Positions 61,419 to 64,000 of a stretch of DNA of 64,000 nucleotides are shown here, piece by piece (the stretch's first letter is position 1; every line of letters starts with the position of its first letter). Location of the stretch: the NCBI RefSeq assembly GCF_025666195.1, contig NZ_CP102592.1, positions 310,001-374,000 on the forward strand, given 5' to 3'. This DNA comes from Xanthomonas sp. CFBP 8443 (GTDB lineage: Bacteria; Pseudomonadota; Gammaproteobacteria; Xanthomonadales; Xanthomonadaceae). Both the position numbers and the translations under genes were made by a program. The notes below the pieces were generated by a model. That model did not search any database. It was not told the DNA's origin and was given only the letters and a program-made list of their open reading frames with translations.

Positions 61419-63248
61419 CTACGCTTGCGTTTTAACGACCGCCTCGCGGTCCGCCGCTTCCACAGGCGCCTCGCTCACGTCCGCTTCGAACAGGTGCATC
61501 AAGTCCGCGCGCGCATCGCGCGAGGTCTGCACCACCGCCGTGTCGTCGTCGTACACCAGGTGTTGCGCGCGCAACAGCTGCTCGTCGTGCTGGCGGAAAC
61601 GGGCGATGCGGTCGCGTGCGGTGTCCGCGCTCAGGCCCAGGTTCACCAGCACCTTCTCGCTCAGCTCCAGACTGGAGGCGAACACCTCGCGGAACGGTTC
61701 GGCGCCCAGGTCCATCAGCCGCCAGGCGTGCTGGCGGTTGCGCGCGCGCGACAGCACCTGCGCCTTCGGGTACAGGCGGCGGATCAGCCGCGTGGTCTTG
61801 ATGTTGGTCTCCGGGTCGTCCATCGCCACCACGAAGACGCGGATGCCGTCGCTGCCGGCCGCGCGCAGCAGGTCCGGGCGGCTGGGGTCGCCGTAGTAGA
61901 TCTTGTTGCCGAAGCGGCGCAGGTCCTCCACCGTGTCCGGGTTGTGCTCCAGCGCCACGAACGGGATGCGCTGCGCGGTGAGCAGGCGCGCCACGATCTG
62001 GCCGAAGCGGCCCATGCCGGCGATCAGCACCTGCGCGCGCTGTTCGTCCACGGTGTCGTAGCTGGCGGCCGGCGGCGGCGCGCGCTTGGCCTTGGCCGTC
62101 TCGCTGCCGTCGAGCAGGCGCTGGATGCCGATCAGCAGCAGCGGGGTCAGCGCCATCGACACGCCGACCACCGCGACCAGGCGGTCGTGGTTGGCGTCGT
62201 CGAGCAGCTTCACGCGCTGCGCCTCGGTGAACACCACGAACGCGAATTCGCCGCCCAGCCACAGCAGGCTGCCCAGCAGCAACGCGCTGCGCAGCGGCAG
62301 CCGCGCCACCCGGCCGATGCCGACCAGCAGGCTGAACTTGACCAGCAGCAGCGTGGCCACGCCGCCGGCGATCAGCCACGGTTCGGCGACGATGCGGTCC
62401 AGGTCGATGCCCATGCCCACGGCGATGAAGAACACGCCCAGCAGCAGGCCCTGGAACGGTTCGATCTGCGCTTCCAGTTCGTGCCGGAATTCCGAATCGG
62501 CCAGCAACACGCCGGCCAGGAACGCGCCCAGGCTCGGGCTCAGCCCGGCCTTCTGCAGGAACCAGGCATTGCCCAGCACCACCAGCAGCGCGCTGGCGGT
62601 GAACACCTCGGGCATGCGCGTGCGCGCCACCATGCGGAACAGGTGGCGCAGCACGAAGCGGCCGCACAGCACCACTATCGCCAGCGCGCCCAGCGCCTGC
62701 GCCACTTCGGGCCAGGTCAGGGTGTCGTTCTTGGCCCCGCCGAGCAGCGGGATCGCGGCCAGCAGCGGGATCGCGATCAGGTCCTGGAACAGCAGGATCG
62801 CGAACCCGAGCCGGCCGTAGTCGCTGTTGAGCGCCTTGCGCTCGGCCAGCAACTGCAGGCCCACCGCGGTGGACGACAGCGCCAGCGCCAGGCCCACCAC
62901 CAGCGCGCTTTTCCAGTTCAGGTCCAGGCACAGCAGCAGCGCGCCCAGCGGCAGCGCGGTCAGCACCACCTGCGCGGTGCCGGCGCCGAACACCGCGCGG
63001 CGCATCAGCTTCAGCCGCGCCGGCGACAGTTCCAGGCCGATCAGGAACAGCAGCATCACCACGCCGATCTCGGCGGCGTTGAGGATGCGTTCGGTGTCCT
63101 GCACGAAGCCAAGCCCGTCCGGGCCCAGCACCACGCCCGCGGCGAGATAGGCCAGCACCGCACCCAGGCCCAGGCGCTTGAATACCGGCACCGCGATGAC
63201 CGCGGCCAGCAGCAAGACCAGCGCCAGCTCCAGGCCGCCGCTATGCAT
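61419..63248 (-). CDS. Kef-type monovalent cation:proton antiporter (CPA2)
   Basis: This 609-residue membrane protein has 12-13 helices (~5-380), starting LELALVLLLAAVIAVPVFKR. It carries the CPA2 blocks GLELSPARLKLMRRAVFGAG, ALSSTAVGLQLL, GFAILLFQDLIAIPLLAA and FLAGVLLADSEFRHELEAQI. A cytoplasmic RCK/TrkA-N domain follows (~402-520; VLIAGMGRFGQIVARLL), as in KefB/KefC. It exports K+ under electrophile or stress control. No KefF/KefG ancillary gene adjoins. ATG 63248 (MHSGGLELA) matches the family; ATG 63269 would add seven residues. Confidence 0.92.
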   Translation of the reverse strand: MHSGGLELALVLLLAAVIAVPVFKRLGLGAVLAYLAAGVVLGPDGLGFVQDTERILNAAEIGVVMLLFLIGLELSPARLKLMRRAVFGAGTAQVVLTALPLGALLLCLDLNWKSALVVGLALALSSTAVGLQLLAERKALNSDYGRLGFAILLFQDLIAIPLLAAIPLLGGAKNDTLTWPEVAQALGALAIVVLCGRFVLRHLFRMVARTRMPEVFTASALLVVLGNAWFLQKAGLSPSLGAFLAGVLLADSEFRHELEAQIEPFQGLLLGVFFIAVGMGIDLDRIVAEPWLIAGGVATLLLVKFSLLVGIGRVARLPLRSALLLGSLLWLGGEFAFVVFTEAQRVKLLDDANHDRLVAVVGVSMALTPLLLIGIQRLLDGSETAKAKRAPPPAASYDTVDEQRAQVLIAGMGRFGQIVARLLTAQRIPFVALEHNPDTVEDLRRFGNKIYYGDPSRPDLLRAAGSDGIRVFVVAMDDPETNIKTTRLIRRLYPKAQVLSRARNRQHAWRLMDLGAEPFREVFASSLELSEKVLVNLGLSADTARDRIARFRQHDEQLLRAQHLVYDDDTAVVQTSRDARADLMHLFEADVSEAPVEAADREAVVKTQA

Positions 63249-63880
63249 GAGTCGTTTCCATCCCGACATTATGCAGCCGCCACGCGACCATTCGCTTACC
63301 CCGGATTGGGGTAGCAGGCGGGTCCAGGCTTGCGGCGCCGTCAGGTGCGGTGGAGGGAAGCCGCGGGAGGGATGCCGGGCGGCCTTGGGCCGTCGGCTCC
63401 GAAAGGGCGCTAGCTAGGCGAGCGGACTTGCTTCGTTCGTCGCGACTGAAGTCGCTCCCACAGGGACTTGCGGCCAGATTCCGATTCCCTGTGGGAGGGG
63501 CTTCGGCCCCGACAGGACCCGGCGCCGCGATGTCCGTGGCTGCGCTGGTCGCGGTTGCACCTGCTCCTGCGGGGAACTCGCGATTGACCGACGAAGTGCA
63601 CTGTGGAGAGGCTTCAGCCTCTGACAGGATGGGGTGTCGCAAGGTCCGCGGCTGCGCTGTAGCGACTGAAGCCGCTGCTGCAAGGAGCTCGCGATTGGGC
63701 CGATAGGTGCACTGTGGGAGGGGCTTCAGCCCCGACGCGTGGGCGCTGGAATCCACCGTCTTCCCCGCATCGCCCAAAGCCGCGCCCCGGCAGGCCGCGG
63801 AGCGTGCGCATTCCCGATCATCCCCACGCCAGCATCAGCCGTGTACCGTTGTCGCACCGCTTGCCCGCCCCGCGCCCGCC
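63249..63880. repeat. REP-rich intergenic region
   Basis: About 630 bp with no supported gene. REP-like elements lie at about 63440-63520 (gaagtcgctcccacagggac and gtgggaggggcttcggcccc), 63595-63630 (ctgtggagaggcttcagcct), 63660-63690 and 63705-63740 (gtgggaggggcttcagcccc). Confidence 0.7.
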
Positions 63881-64000
63881 ATGAGCACCTATCACCTGCA
63901 GTCCGTGTTCCGCCCCGCCTCGGTCGCCATCGTCGGCGGCAGTCCGCGCGAGCGCTCGGCCGGGCGCGCGGTGGTGCGCAACCTGCGTGCGGCCGGGTTT
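63881..64000 (+). CDS. CoA-binding acyl-CoA synthetase / protein acetyltransferase, 3' partial
   Basis: Only the first 40 residues are in the window. They read LQSVFRPASVAIVGGSPRER followed by SAGRAVVRNLRAAGF, the CoA-binding Rossmann start of ADP-forming acetyl-CoA synthetase-like proteins. Full-length relatives (PatZ/Pka type) add a C-terminal GNAT domain and acetylate metabolic enzymes. Whether this copy has the GNAT domain cannot be seen. Confidence 0.75.
   Translation, partial: MSTYHLQSVFRPASVAIVGGSPRERSAGRAVVRNLRAAGF

Overview
The window is GC-rich, densely coded gamma-proteobacterial chromosome. It most likely comes from Xanthomonas or a close relative in the Xanthomonadaceae. Three things point there: a complete-looking xanthomonadin (brominated aryl-polyene) pigment cluster with a chorismatase (XanB2), AMP-ligase (XanA2) and ACP (XanC); an sX13-type small RNA with three C-rich loops just downstream of polA; and many REP-like 'gtaggagcggcttcagccgcgac' palindromes between genes. 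The species cannot be fixed from the sequence alone.

Layout. 1-12.3 kb: the end of a SUMF1-domain protein, a small membrane protein, a two-partner secretion pair (TpsB transporter and a 2384-residue repetitive TpsA adhesin) and a TssA-like type VI secretion protein, all on the + strand and partly overlapping. 12.3-14.2 kb: REP arrays around a DUF2782 lipoprotein. 14.2-24.6 kb: polA, sX13, a YetF-like protein, hemF with a DUF2164 gene, two secreted or membrane proteins and an S9 peptidase. 24.6-27.1 kb: a cytochrome bd/CIO-type quinol oxidase (two subunits). 27.2-46.3 kb: the xanthomonadin region. 46.5-50.1 kb: a YcgL protein coupled to a polytopic ankyrin protein. 50.3-54.7 kb: a subtilase and a YadA-type trimeric autotransporter. 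54.9-57.0 kb: a convergent, overlapping histidine kinase/response regulator pair. 57.1-60.7 kb: a GH15 enzyme coupled to zwf, which carries a histone-H1-like tail. 61.4-63.2 kb: a Kef-type antiporter. From 63.9 kb: the start of a CoA-binding acyl-CoA synthetase/acetyltransferase.

How the pigment genes fit together. XanB2 makes 3-hydroxybenzoate from chorismate. XanA2 activates it onto the ACP XanC. A ketosynthase plus a Cys-less chain-length-factor partner, an SDR ketoreductase and two hot-dog dehydratases extend it into the polyene. Two acyltransferases, a GT2 glycosyltransferase, a LolA-like carrier and an MMPL exporter handle head-group attachment and transport. Two flavin halogenase-like enzymes are candidates for bromination.

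The most unusual structure is in this cluster. The 5' end of the MMPL exporter gene is present three times as a 218-bp tandem repeat. This gives two 73-codon truncated reading frames, each joined by an ATGA overlap to the next and finally to the intact exporter gene. The same cluster also holds an orphan Imm26-like gene, a reversed TPR gene and a MITE-like palindrome that abuts the ketoreductase stop codon.
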